Assembly (NCBI GenBank): GCA_007922225.1
Contig: ML680098.1
Location: 2,976,001-3,040,000 of the forward strand
DNA: 64,000 nucleotides
Direction of reading: 5' to 3'
Source: Emydura subglobosa
Lineage: Eukaryota > Chordata > Testudines > Chelidae
In this document: one piece after another, positions 1 to 12,400 of the stretch
Numbering within the stretch: position 1 is the stretch's first letter
Layout: each line of letters begins with the position of its first letter
The notes under the pieces: model-generated
Seen by the model: only the letters and a program-made list of their open reading frames with translations
The model's database searches: none
Told to the model about the DNA's origin: nothing
Made by a program: the position numbers and the translations under genes

Positions 1-340
1 CAATACTAAATCACATCCACTTCGCCCCTATAATTTTGGAGCATCTTATCTGAAGGGAAAAACTTGCTGCTGTCTTTCTTATGAGGCACTTTTTATATGT
101 TTGTGCATGGTACTTATTTGTTTCCTATAGTTAATATGAGAAGGCTAGTACAATATGAAGGAAACAAAGTTTTAAAAAGTGCTTTCAGGTTTCTGTTAAA
201 ATTGTGGGATGGGATAGACTAAGCAGAGCTTGCATTGCTAAATTAGAGAAAGAACTATAAAGTACATAATATCATCCATTCATTTCTTTACAGATGAACT
301 GCTGAATTATCTATAAACACTTGCGTATTTCATTCCACAG

Positions 341-473
341 AGAGAAGATGGAGAACCAGTTGGAAAAGGAAGCCAGGTTTCGGCAGTTGATGACCCACAG
401 TTCTCATGATTCAGCCATTGACACGGATTCGCTGGAATGGGAAACAGAAGTGGTGGAGTTTGAAAAAGACAGA
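341..473 (+). CDS. DLG5: DLG5 exon 1 of window (pre-PDZ1 linker)
   Basis: The exon follows an acceptor ending ttccacag and ends before gtaagc. Its first base completes a codon, then 44 codons follow. It encodes the charged segment containing HSSHDSAIDTDSLEWE, a conserved DLG5 stretch rich in acidic residues and possible phospho-serines just ahead of PDZ1. By comparison with the human gene structure it is probably exon 10, which is an inference. Confidence 0.93.
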
Positions 474-3400
474 GTAAGCTCAAGATACGTTGAAGACTTT
501 AGTGTTTTATGTGGATGAATTGGTTGATGTTTCATCATAACATGCCTTGTACAATGGCTTGTAAAAATGATGCTCTTTTGTGAATATGCATTTTTAAAGA
601 ATTATTAATTTTCATTGTGTTTACGTACTGTATTTACGGTATCTGCAACAAATATCATTCCAGTCAGATATGGAAAATTGACATATTAAGGCAAAATACA
701 CCATGATCACAAAAGATTTGTTATAAGAAATCTACTCCCTCCCGAGTACAAACCAAACATAACTTTATCATCTGATCTTGTAAGTTGCACAACTCTGCTA
801 CCTCTATATAAAAATGAATGCTTATGTGTGTGCATGTGTATTTTAAAACAAGGAGTCTAATTCCAAACATTAACATTAATGGTAGTGATAATGAACAAGA
901 TAACACTTAGTACCTGGGGGAGGAATTGAAAGTTCTGTTTGATAATTTGTACATCTGAGATATTGTTAAAGCACAAAAGATATAAAATAAGGGATAATAA
1001 GAGCATTCAGTTTACAGTTTCTGTGTACATACAAATGCAAAGTAGTTACCAGTTGAATCATTTGTATCATTAACCATATTTATTAGGAGGATATGGACTT
1101 GAAAGCACTTGGTTTTGACGTGGCAGAAGGTGTGAATGAACCATATCTTCCTGGAGACTGTGGGATATTTGTCACCAAAGTAGACAAAGGAAGTATTGCG
1201 GATGGTCGATTAAGGTACAGTGTTCAACTGGTAGATCCTTTAAATGCCACTTGAAAACACTTTTTAAAATTTGCTTTGGTTGTAAAATAAATAAATATAA
1301 ATGATCAGAATATTATGGATAGCTGATAACCTCTCCGTAGTTTTAAGTGGTTTGTGTTTTTTAGCTCCCCAATACCTTTGGCTTGGAAAATTAGTTTGAC
1401 CTGAAAATTGCAGAAAGAAAACTTCTGCAAAACATTATGGAAATTAATGTAGCTATTCTTGATTTACAGATTATTTAAAAACAATTACCCTGACTTTGAA
1501 ACGTTGACTCTTGTCTATTGCTTCTTTGTCTGCCTCCTAGCACTTAACCTGTTTCTGTCTCTTCAAACTTTCCACTTACTTAGATCTTCTTTTTGAGATG
1601 AGGTGACAAAGGGTCAGTAACTTGACAGGAGACCCTGAGGGTTAGTGGGACTTACTCAGGCTACATCTACACTAGAAGCGCTATAGTGGTGCAGCTTAAT
1701 TACTCCACCTCCCACAAGAGCAGAAGCTATCCCACTGACATAGCACTGTCTACACCAGTGCTTAAGTTGGTATAACTTAGGTTGCTCAGGAGTGTGGATT
1801 ATTCACACCCCTAAGTGATGTAAATTATACTGAAGCAAGTTCTAGTGTAGACAAGGTCTTGGTGTCATTAAATAGTTGTTGGGAAACATCATCCTTTTTC
1901 AGACATGGGGAGCATTAGACAAATGAGGTTTGGCATATCAAGGTTGTTACTGCTAATTATTATGGTTCTTTAATGAATTATTGCATATTTGCTCTGTGCA
2001 GCAGAGTATTCTTATAACATGGACTTCTTTGCCTTATTTAACTGCCAGAGTGAATGATTGGTTGCTGAAGATAAATGATGTGGATCTAACTAATAAGGAT
2101 AAGAAGCAAGTTATAAAAGCTGTACTTAATGGAGGAGGAGTTATTAATATGGTGGTTCGAAGAAGGAAGTCCTTAGGCGGGAAAGTGATAACACCTCTGC
2201 ACATCAATCTTGCTGGACATAAAGGTAATTACTTACATTTGAATGCATAGGGCAAGCTATTAGTCCACTCGTTTGAATAGTTCTGACTTCCTAGATAAGG
2301 TTTTAATTAGTTGTTTTTTAAGTGAACAAGAGTTAGTGACTTTAGCAGTATTCATGCAGAAAATCCTTATGTATCATTTCTCACCTCTAGTTTCTCCTCT
2401 ATCAGGAGGCTTATTGAACTACAGCTGAATAAGCTTGCAAATCCCTGCAATCTTTTTCCCCACTAGTGAAAGTGCTTGTGCGGCTGCATTAAATTTTGTA
2501 AATGTATCTGTAAATTTATTTTTGTAAATTGTTATCTGTAAATCCTTTTCTGTTCGGTTGGTTGGTTGTTTAAAAGCTTTATCCAGAAGTTAAGCTGATT
2601 TATTTTCAACTGCGTTTTTATTACATGCATTCCTTTTTCATCAGGTAAGTCAGATATATGTGCTAAATTATTTGAACTGCAGGAGTAAACTCGTGTTTAT
2701 CTTTATGGATTTCAGATAGTGGAATTAGTCTAGAAAATGGAGTATTTGCTGCTGCTATTGTGCCCGGTAGCCCAGCTGCCAAAGACGGGTCCCTTGCTGT
2801 GGGAGACAGAATAATTGCCGTAAGTCTAAAGAACAAATATAACTTCAGTACTACAGATAGTATGAAACATACGTTTCCTTTTCTTTAAAACCTCAAATCT
2901 TTTTATTTGACTTACTGTACCATGTTTTTCTCAGTTTTAAATTAATGGTCCAGTGAATAAACACACATGTTGGTATTTGTCGGTTGCATGAGCCATAGAA
3001 AATATAGGCTACATTTTGTAGTCACTTTTAACCCAGAGGTGAAGTTTTGAAAATGTGGTTGCATTAACTCATTCTTCAGACATTGTTTGTTTGTGGACAG
3101 CCACGCCACCGTCCTTTTTTCACAACAGACCATAGGTTAGACTTTTTAAATACAAGGACTTCAGCTCAAGGAATCTTCTTTAGACCTCCATTAGAGTTTA
3201 GAAATAGAAATTATCTGGGATGGTCATATGACTAATGTCTCCATTCCCTTTCTAAATGCATTGTTTAAGCTCCAAGTGCTCTTGCAACTTGCGACATCAC
3301 ATGAAGGCCCGTCTTTATTTTCAGATTTCCTCTGGACTTAGATTTTCTCCCTCTGAGATCCCTGCTTTTCTAGAATCAAGTTAAAGAAACTGGTTAGATT

Positions 3401-6400
3401 TTTGTCTCCTCCAGCATGCTACTTAGCTCTTCAGGGAACTGCTATGGAGGGGGGGGGGGGGGGGGTGATCTGTTTAAATAATGCCTTTAAAAGTAGTTAC
3501 ATATTTTATTCAGAGTAACAGATCTCAGGGAGTGTAGATTTATGCAAATATATAAAAGATAAGTAGAGGTATATGCAGTGAAACAATCATATTCCAGCTC
3601 TAGTGAAGCAGGAAGTCCAAAATTGCAGCCATGGTTAAAGCAAATCTCTAGTTAGTGAAACGGTCTTTTGAAATAGACAGAGATTCTTCTGGTGCACAGA
3701 AATGATCCAATTTAGCAGGGTACTGACATTTTTCTTTCTTTGGGCGGGGGGGCGGGTGTGTGTGTGTGTGTGTGAGAGTGTGAGTGAGTGAGTGAGTGAA
3801 ACCACTGTTCACCTAAGACCGTTGCCTCCTGCTAGGTTTGTTGGGTAATTTCCCCTTGTTTTTATGCAGATCAATGGCATTGCACTAGATAATAAATCAC
3901 TGACTGAATGTGAAGCTTTGCTACGAAACTGTAGGGATTCACTTACCCTCTCATTGATGAAGGTGAGTGTGGGAACAGGAAAAGAGGAACTGAAGAAAAA
4001 GATGCAAGTTTTTTTCAGTTTATACATTTTTTTTTTTTAATTGTAAAGTGGGGAAGAGCGCATTCATAAGAATATAGTAATGTGGAAACTCAGCTAAATG
4101 AAATGGCTTTGCTCTGGTTAGTAGTGATTTGGTACGTATGGGTCATTACCAGTTTTGGATGGATGTTAGGTATGTGAAATTCAGTGGTTGCTCTCAGTTC
4201 AGTTCCCAGCGGATTGCTGTTCCCGTTTAAACAAAAAAACCTACCTCCCAACCCAACTGGTATTATAGCCCCCTCATTAGCATCAGCTGCAGAAAGTGTG
4301 CATGCACATGGAAACTGAACTGTCCTCTTGCCCACGGAAAGGGCCCTCTCTGGGTCAGGAGTGAGGATAACTGGTGGGGAAGCAGACTCTGCCCATGATA
4401 ATGGACAAACAGAAGTCTTCGTTCTCAGGATCTGTCAGTAGGGAAACACTAATTATTCATACTGTGGTTGTTCCTAGAAACCCCAACTGAGATTTGGGGT
4501 CCATTATGCTGGGTATGCCACATACACATGCTAAGAGTCCCTGCCCCAGGAAGCTGACAGTCTGAAAAGACAGGACAGACAAAAGGTGGGAGAGAAAACA
4601 GAGGCACTGAAAGGTGACTTGCCCAGTGTCACTCAGCAGGTTGATGGTAGATCCAGAACTAGAATCCAAGTCCCTGAACTCCTGATCCAGGGCCTTATCC
4701 ACTATACCATGCTGCCTCTGTGAAAGTATTTTTAAAAGATCAAAAAGATTTGTTTCATCGATCCCCATTCAAACTAATTCCCTGTGCCAGCAATCTGTGA
4801 GATTTTGTTAAATTGTCACCTACTCTCCCCACCCACACACATGCTATTTATAGTTCCCCCAAAATATAGGTTTGTTCCTTTATGTTCATCTTCACGTTAC
4901 GGTCTCGGTGTGAATTGGGAGCTTGTGGGGGTGGCTGAGGCTGTCAGGTGCAAAATCCAAATCTGCCATGCTGTTCAGTTGATGATTAAATATTTTTCTC
5001 CACCTAGGTTTTTCCTCAGAGCTCATCATGGAGCGGTCAGAACATCTTTGAAAACCTGAAGGATTCGGAGAAAATATCAAATTGCAGGGTTCATGCATCA
5101 GAGATACAAGTTCAGAATAAAAGAAACTTGAAACACAACAGTTCAACGCAGACAGACATTTTCAATCCGGACATCCTGGATGGGAAGAAGGACCAGAGCG
5201 ACCAGGGGAGTGGTTCATTCTGTGATCACAGGCCCTTTCCCAGCCGTGCTTTACGGGCAGACTCTCGCAGGAATGCTGTGCACAGCTGCCACAGTAATTC
5301 GGAACACAGTCTTAGCTCCTTTAGTCCAGACACTTATGGGGAACCAGGCTATCGACTTGTTGACTTGGATGGCAGGAGGCTGCCGTTTGAGCCCACGGTA
5401 GCTGACTGCATCATGGTTGAGACCACGCTAGACAAAGGTCATGGAGCTAAACATAGTGGTGGTACCTGGCCTAAAGTGATGGTCAATATTTCAACGGCAG
5501 AAACTGAAAAGTTCTCTGTGTACAAAAAGCCAAAACAACGGAAGTCCATCTTTGACCCTGACACTTTCAAAAGACCACAGACTCCTCCCAAAATGGACTA
5601 TCTCTCTCCTAATCAGGTGTCAGGGCATTCGCCTCAGCCCTCAAAAGCTGAAGTGGCTTCAACTCCTCCAACCCCTCCCAAGAGAAGTGACTCTATTAAA
5701 TTTAAACATAAACAGCAGACGAGTTCTGCATCAGACTCTACTGTAACAACTGGATCCCCACCTACCAGCCCAGCTACAGCCCAGCCCCCAGTGTCCTTGG
5801 CACTTAAGCAAGACTCAGATACTCACAAGGGGCGCAGCAGGAATGGTGGGCATTATTACAGGGAGGAGGGGATTGCCTGCACTCATCCATCTTCGAGAAA
5901 ATCCTGTGAAGATGACATTGGCTTTCAAAGACTTGAAGAGCCAGAGATGAAAAGACCAAGACCAAAATCAGCACCTGCTTTGAGACATAAGCTCACCCCT
6001 GTGCCCATTCCTAATCCTTCACTTCAGGTAGAAATTACATATATGGAAGCACAAAGCAGGGATGCTGGCCATTATTTTCAAAAGTCACTCAAGTTTGGGT
6101 GCCCAATTTGACGTACCTCAAAATGGCCTGATTTTCAGGATACTCGGCACATTCTGAAAACCAAGGCCCTTCCAAGTGTCTCAAACTGGGTCTCCAAAAT
6201 GGATAGCCAGTAATGAAAATATTGGCCCTTGACACCTTCATTAAAATGCTTTTGTATCTTGAATTACAAAAGTAATTCTTACAGTTACAGTATCAAAAGG
6301 GCACTGATGATTTCAAAAAGAGATAAGTGTCTCGCTTGATCAGTGTTTCATGTTTGTGCTCTTGGGTAGTAGATGTTCTCAGTAACAATTCTAGGTTCTC

Positions 6401-9400
6401 TAGAGTATGTTGACAGGATGCAAAAATTGGATTATGAAAGGCAAAGTTGACAAAGATATTTAAGTGTCCAAAGGGGCAGATAGCCGGCTAGTGGAATTCA
6501 CAAAAGCACACGCGCAGGTTGTAAATCTGTCCTGAAGTTCATAATGGTTAAAGTGTAATTATATTCTGTAAATGTTGATAATATTTATTAGGAGGATATG
6601 GACCTGAAAGCACTTGGTTTTGCTGTGGCAGAAGGTGTGAATGAACTGTACCTCTCTGGAGATTGTGGGATATTTGGTAAAGGAAAGATTACAGATGGCT
6701 GATTAAGATAGGGTGTTAACTGGGAGCTAAGGCAAAAATGTCTCCTGGGTTAGTGTCCCCCAGTGCCTCTATCTCAGATTTGCTCACTTTATAAGTAGAG
6801 AGAGGTTTTTATGTCCATAGCTACCAGTTGCTTTTTCTAACGGGGATCTTGAAATTCAAATTGGGTTCTTTCTGATTTTAAGCATCATTATCAGTTTTAA
6901 GGCTTCTGTGGTCCAGGTTTTTCTCTGTTACACCTGTACAGCCAGGTCACAGGATTGGGACTTTCATTGAGCATTCTATTTGAGCCAGAATGGAGTCCAG
7001 CTAACTCGGCACTGCTGACAGCAGTAAAAAGTAATAACAGTTTACTGTGGTAACTGAAGTTAGCAGATTATTCCTGAATAAGCATATGGAGCAGATGTGG
7101 GCTGTAAAGTGCCATTTTCAAAACAGAATTGCACTGTAAGAATCTAATATATAGGCTACTGCTGCCTTTTGGCACATACCCAGCAAAACATAAGCAAACC
7201 ATTACACATTTGAGTGCAAGGAATTTGCTTTAAATAGAATGTCAAGTTGATCCATGTGCTCTGATGCTCATATGCTTATTATTTGAACGGTGGTCATCAG
7301 TCACCTTAAGTGCAGCACATTTATATTGTCCTTAGCATCTAGACAGATATTGCCCGTCATCTTTATGCTAACACAAGAAATTTGAAGGGCTCTCATGTGT
7401 GACATTGGCATTTTTTGGGTAGAAAGCCAACCCTTCATTACCAATCAAGATTTGAACAAGCAGGAACAGATGAACCTTATCAGGACACGTCAGTGCAGGT
7501 TATTACCACTTTCCAAGTGGTCTTAGAGGTATCCTATAGCTATAGATTTATAGTTTCTGCAGCCACAACAAATATTTTTCAGATAATGAAAACAGTATAA
7601 TTTTGCAACTTGTTTTTTAAGGTTGTCAGTGCATCAGCATCTTGAATGAGTAGTGCCCATGTGAGAGGTTTCAGGCATGAGGATACAAGAGAACATATCT
7701 TTCTCCCTGGAATTTTAGGTTCTCAGAGCAAGGTTTAAAATAGGGTTTGTGTAATGTCTTTTTAAAAGAATGACATTCACAATAGGACCTTTTATGCACT
7801 AACTTCCATAGTAATTGCAAAGGCTGTACTTAGGCTAATATTGGGCCCTTTGAGGAGGACTACTGGTGGAAAATGAAGATATTTAAAATACAAAAATTTA
7901 CTTTCAGATTACAAATTTATACACTTAAAAATCAGAAATGAATAGGTTCTGGCTTTCATGGTAATGCCGATGATAGCCTATTGCGGATAATGTTTTTCTG
8001 TTCCAATGGCTAGACTGGAAATTGAACCATATAGCTGTGCAGATGCTGTGTACCTGCTGCTTCCCCCAGTCTCCCAGAAAGAGGCAGAGCACTGGAATAT
8101 ATCAGCTGGTATATGCCCAGGAGCAGGGGAGGCATTGGGAACAAAGGAGTGTCTCCAAGAACAGTGTCTTCTGGAGCTACTCTTAGGTTGAGGTTGATGC
8201 AGGTTAGACACTAACCCTTACTCAGGTTGAAAGACATGGTCTTGCCTGACATGTAAACGTGAATCTATTAATGTTAAATGTATGTCAGAACATACGGGAT
8301 GTGCAATATGACAGAGTTTATGGGTACATGTGGTGTTTTTTAATTGTGGAATGCGCCTTGGTATCAAGGTGACGAGTGTATTAGAGAATTTTAATTAAGT
8401 AAGACCGACAGAAAAAAGGAGAGATGGACAAATTATTTTTCTCCTGGTTGGAACAGCAATGAGGACATGGCTGTCAGAATGTGTGCCTGTGCATTTCATT
8501 AAGTCTCTCTCTCATTGTGTAACACAACTTTCCTGCCCCGTAAAGAAATCAGAGTAGTCTTTAATGATGTATATTCTGTATATTATATTTTTTTAATATC
8601 ATATTTTTATGTTGTACCATTTTTACCTTTAAAAAAAAAAAAAAGCATCGTCTGGGCTATGCACTTTTAAAAAACTGTACTTGCAGCTGCTTACAGTCAC
8701 TGGCATTTTTGGCCAATGAAATCTCCGTCCATATCAGATTTCTTCACTCATCCGTGCCTGTTCATCCAGTGTTGAGCAGCCAATGTAGAAATGTGTACCC
8801 ACAACCAAACCAGCCCCTTCAGCTGACCTGTGAAAGCAGCCGGAAGAGAATTTGTTCCATCTGCAAATGAGAGCTGAGACTGAGTGCTACACCTTCAGGC
8901 CTAGCAGCCAGTCTTGTTTTAAGCAGCACGTGCTCTAATGGCCAAAAAAATAGTGTGTGTGGGGGGGGGGGGGAGGGGTGTAGAACTTGTTTTTAAACAT
9001 CTGGTTTTGGAGATGTTTATTGATGAAACAGCGCGGGACCAACATATTTTAAGGAAGAATTTGAATAGAGGGGCAGATGTTTTGCACACAGGGAGAGGGA
9101 ATGAATTCCAACATAGGCCTTGATTCAGCAAGATACTTTGTCGGGTGCATTACTTTAAGCACCTAAGCAAGCCCCTTGAGGTCAGTGGGCCTACTGACAT
9201 GCTTAAAGCTATACACATGCCTAACTACCTTGCTGAATCTGGGCATTAAAGGGGTTAGAAGGCATAAGGAAGACTGTGGGAGTAGTGCACAGAGTCCATG
9301 AGAGGGACTGGGGGGCCGTAGGTAGTAGATTGGGAGAGTCCTATGGGGGAGAAGCACAGCTGAGAGGTTTGAAGGAGTTTGAAGATGAAGACAACTTAAC

Positions 9401-12400
9401 ATGAAAGAACAGTGAAGAATAATGGAGGACAGTGATGTCATTGGGGTGGTGGGATCAAAGCATAATAATCAACCTCAAGTGATAGCCAACATGTTATTTT
9501 TGTCCTCCTTTATACAAAGCTTTGTGGATTAGTTGCAGATTGAATTCTGCACTTTGCTTACAGGTACAGAAATACACTCCAGCCAGTGAAGAGCATCTCT
9601 CTCCAGAGCTGCAGGAGTGGGCACCGTATTCACCAAAACGTTCCGCTAGGCACAGCGATGGTTTTGTGCCGTCCTCCTTGTACACGGGAGGCATGTCAGC
9701 AGGTTAGTGATGATGACTTGGATGGTCATGTCGGTAATGTCATTGCGATAATTTTCCCTCAGTCTTAATGTTCTGATGGCAAGCTAGAAATACTCATTTT
9801 GTGTTCAAAGCAGAATTCAATCAGCAGATGTGAAGATTAGAAGGGACCATTATAATTGTCATGCTGTCTGCAGTCATTCACAACCATGAGTGCCAACCTC
9901 AGGGCAGGCAGTGACAAAGCAGGGCAGACACACCCACTGCTGGTATGGTCTCTAATTAGATTTCACCAGCCCAGTAACAATTGTGAACTCAAGCACTGTA
10001 TCAGTCTTACCATGGAGTCACAGATAATCCCCTTGAGCACCCCGTCTACCTTGTCACCCAGGCAAGCTGGACTTTGTGTTAAATGGTTGACATACACCAA
10101 AGATCACATGAGATTCAAGTTGTTTCCAGTCCCAAGAGAACAGTTCCTTATCCCAGGTCAATTTGTACCTCAGATCTCACACCCAAGACAATGCTTGTAG
10201 CCAATCCTATAGTAAATTAACTAAGGATTTATTAACTAGGAAAAGGAAATGAGAGAGTTATTTACAGGTTAAAACAGGCAAGGTGCATACACAAAATGAG
10301 GCTAGGTCTACACTGCTGGTGCAGTTGGTGGGAGATGTGCAAGCTACATAGAGTAGCTTGCGTGTCTCCCATTGACTTCCTAACTTCTGATTACTGTGCC
10401 ATCCCCGCTACGCTGCGCCAACTGGAAATGCCCTCCAGTAGATGCAGCTTTACTCTTTTTGCAGGGGTGGATTAACACCGTCAACTTCCTGATTGAGCGG
10501 AAGTGGAGATCCACTCAATCGATCGATCCCACTGAATCTGTCTGGTGGTGCTGACCGTGCCACCGTGCATCTAGACATACCCTCAGTTACAGTCCATGAT
10601 TCCAAAAGTGATGGAGTTGTAGTAATCAGTTAGCACTGAATGTCTCTCAGGCCTAACCCAGGGGAGCTCAGCTTTTGTTTCCTAGCTCCAGCCCTGTGAG
10701 AGTCTCAATAGTAAAGAGATGAAGAACTTTCTTGTCAGTTATCTTTTTCCTTCTTCCGGAATTCAAGCCAATGGGAAGAGCTTTCTTGCGCGTAGCACCT
10801 TCACAAGTTAAAGAGGGCCATTAACTCAGTCTTTGGATTGTGGTGTTTCACAGTGGTCTGTCAACTAGTTTTGATAGTCCTTCTTGACGGGCAGGGGAAC
10901 CACTTCTCCTGCCTGGGTTCACAAGTTCAGAGCAGGCATTCTTACGGTTACAAAGCAAAACTTACATGTTACTTGCAGCATGTAAGATCTTACAAGTAAA
11001 ATCAATGCATGCAGCAATTTACAAGCATTTTATAGAGACTAAACACATGTTTACAAGTCTAACACCTATGTTGAATAATACTAACATAGGGGTGAGCTGT
11101 TCTGGTTTCCAGCTATGAATTTGTCAGTGCTCAGCCGACACGACAGCCTTGGTACCTGGTCTACCATCACCACAATGACCATCTAGCTTGATCTCCTACA
11201 TAACACAAGCCATAGAAATTCTGCCAGTAATTCCTGCATCAATCCTCTAACTTCTGGTTGGATTAGAGTATCCTATCCTGAATTTATATTGCAGTCATGC
11301 CCAGAGGCCCATTGTGCAAAACATACTAAGATATAGTCCCTGCCCCGAAGAGGCTGCAATCTAGACAAAGAGTGGGACAGGAAACAGAGGCACCGAGAGG
11401 CGCATGTCTGTCCAGAGTATAGAAATTCACCCTGGCAAGCTTATGTCTAACCTGGCCCATGGAAAGCTGGCTGCTTCAGAAAATAGCCAGGTCCCCAGGG
11501 AATTTTATGTACTATTAGCTTTGGATTGGCCAAAGTTGTCTGGAGTTGATGAGCCTGTCACCAAACATAGTGTTTAGCTTTCCAGAAGCAGATGATATCT
11601 TGATTTCAGGGGGCTGGTGACAGACACAGAAATCAGATTCTCTTCATATGTCGAGCATGGCTATCAAGAGGGCAAGCACCTGGAACGAGGAACTGAGATT
11701 CAGGATTAGGGATGTTTTGACCATAATACTTTACTGTGTGGAGGTTGTGGGCAGAGAATGTGGAACGCCTTCACTACCTGGTGCAATGAAGTAAGTCAAC
11801 TATATGCTTGCTTTGTGAAAATCCTGCAGTTCATTCCAGATGGACAACACCAGACAAGTGCCAGCTCTTTAAAAGTCCAGTCTCCAATGGTAGCCACTTT
11901 CAGCAGATGAGTGGACAGGACAACATGATTCTTGAATCCATCCGGGTATAACCAGATTCTGCATGGTAATCACGAAGTTGAAAGTCCCACACAACCTGAG
12001 GATATAAAGTTGGTCCTGAGCACACTCGCTGCCCCTCATACCCATTCAAGCCTTTATGAAGGATTTCTTTCACATTGCTGACCATCAAGGTTCTAATAGT
12101 GCTGTCCATTTTTTCAGAGAGGAATGGAAGGCTTTGAGCTCTCTTTTTCACTTTGGTTTTGCCCAGGTGAAAGTTCTTCTTGGAACCATTTCAGACCAAA
12201 AATTATCACATGATTTCACTGCACTTCAACCAAGATGCATCGTTACCAACCCTTTATTTCCCTCAACCATTGCAACAGCAAAAAAGTGAGATGGCACTGA
12301 TTGTATGTAACCAGAGACCTGGGGATTTATTTTGAGAGAGCTCATGAATTTAGAGACTCAAAAAAGTTATTCATGCTTCACAAGGATCTTGGAAAAGATC

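Larger units (their letters stand above)
2820..3869 (+). other. DLG5: DLG5 intron with simple repeats
   Basis: Contains a run of 17 G at 3449-3465 and a (GT)n followed by (GAGT)n stretch at about 3756-3798, close to the acceptor at 3869. Nothing else was recognised. Confidence 0.8.

Noticed and set aside
1981..2250. A separate small gene at 1981-2250
   Set aside because: It is the PDZ1 exon extended into flanking intron by chance.
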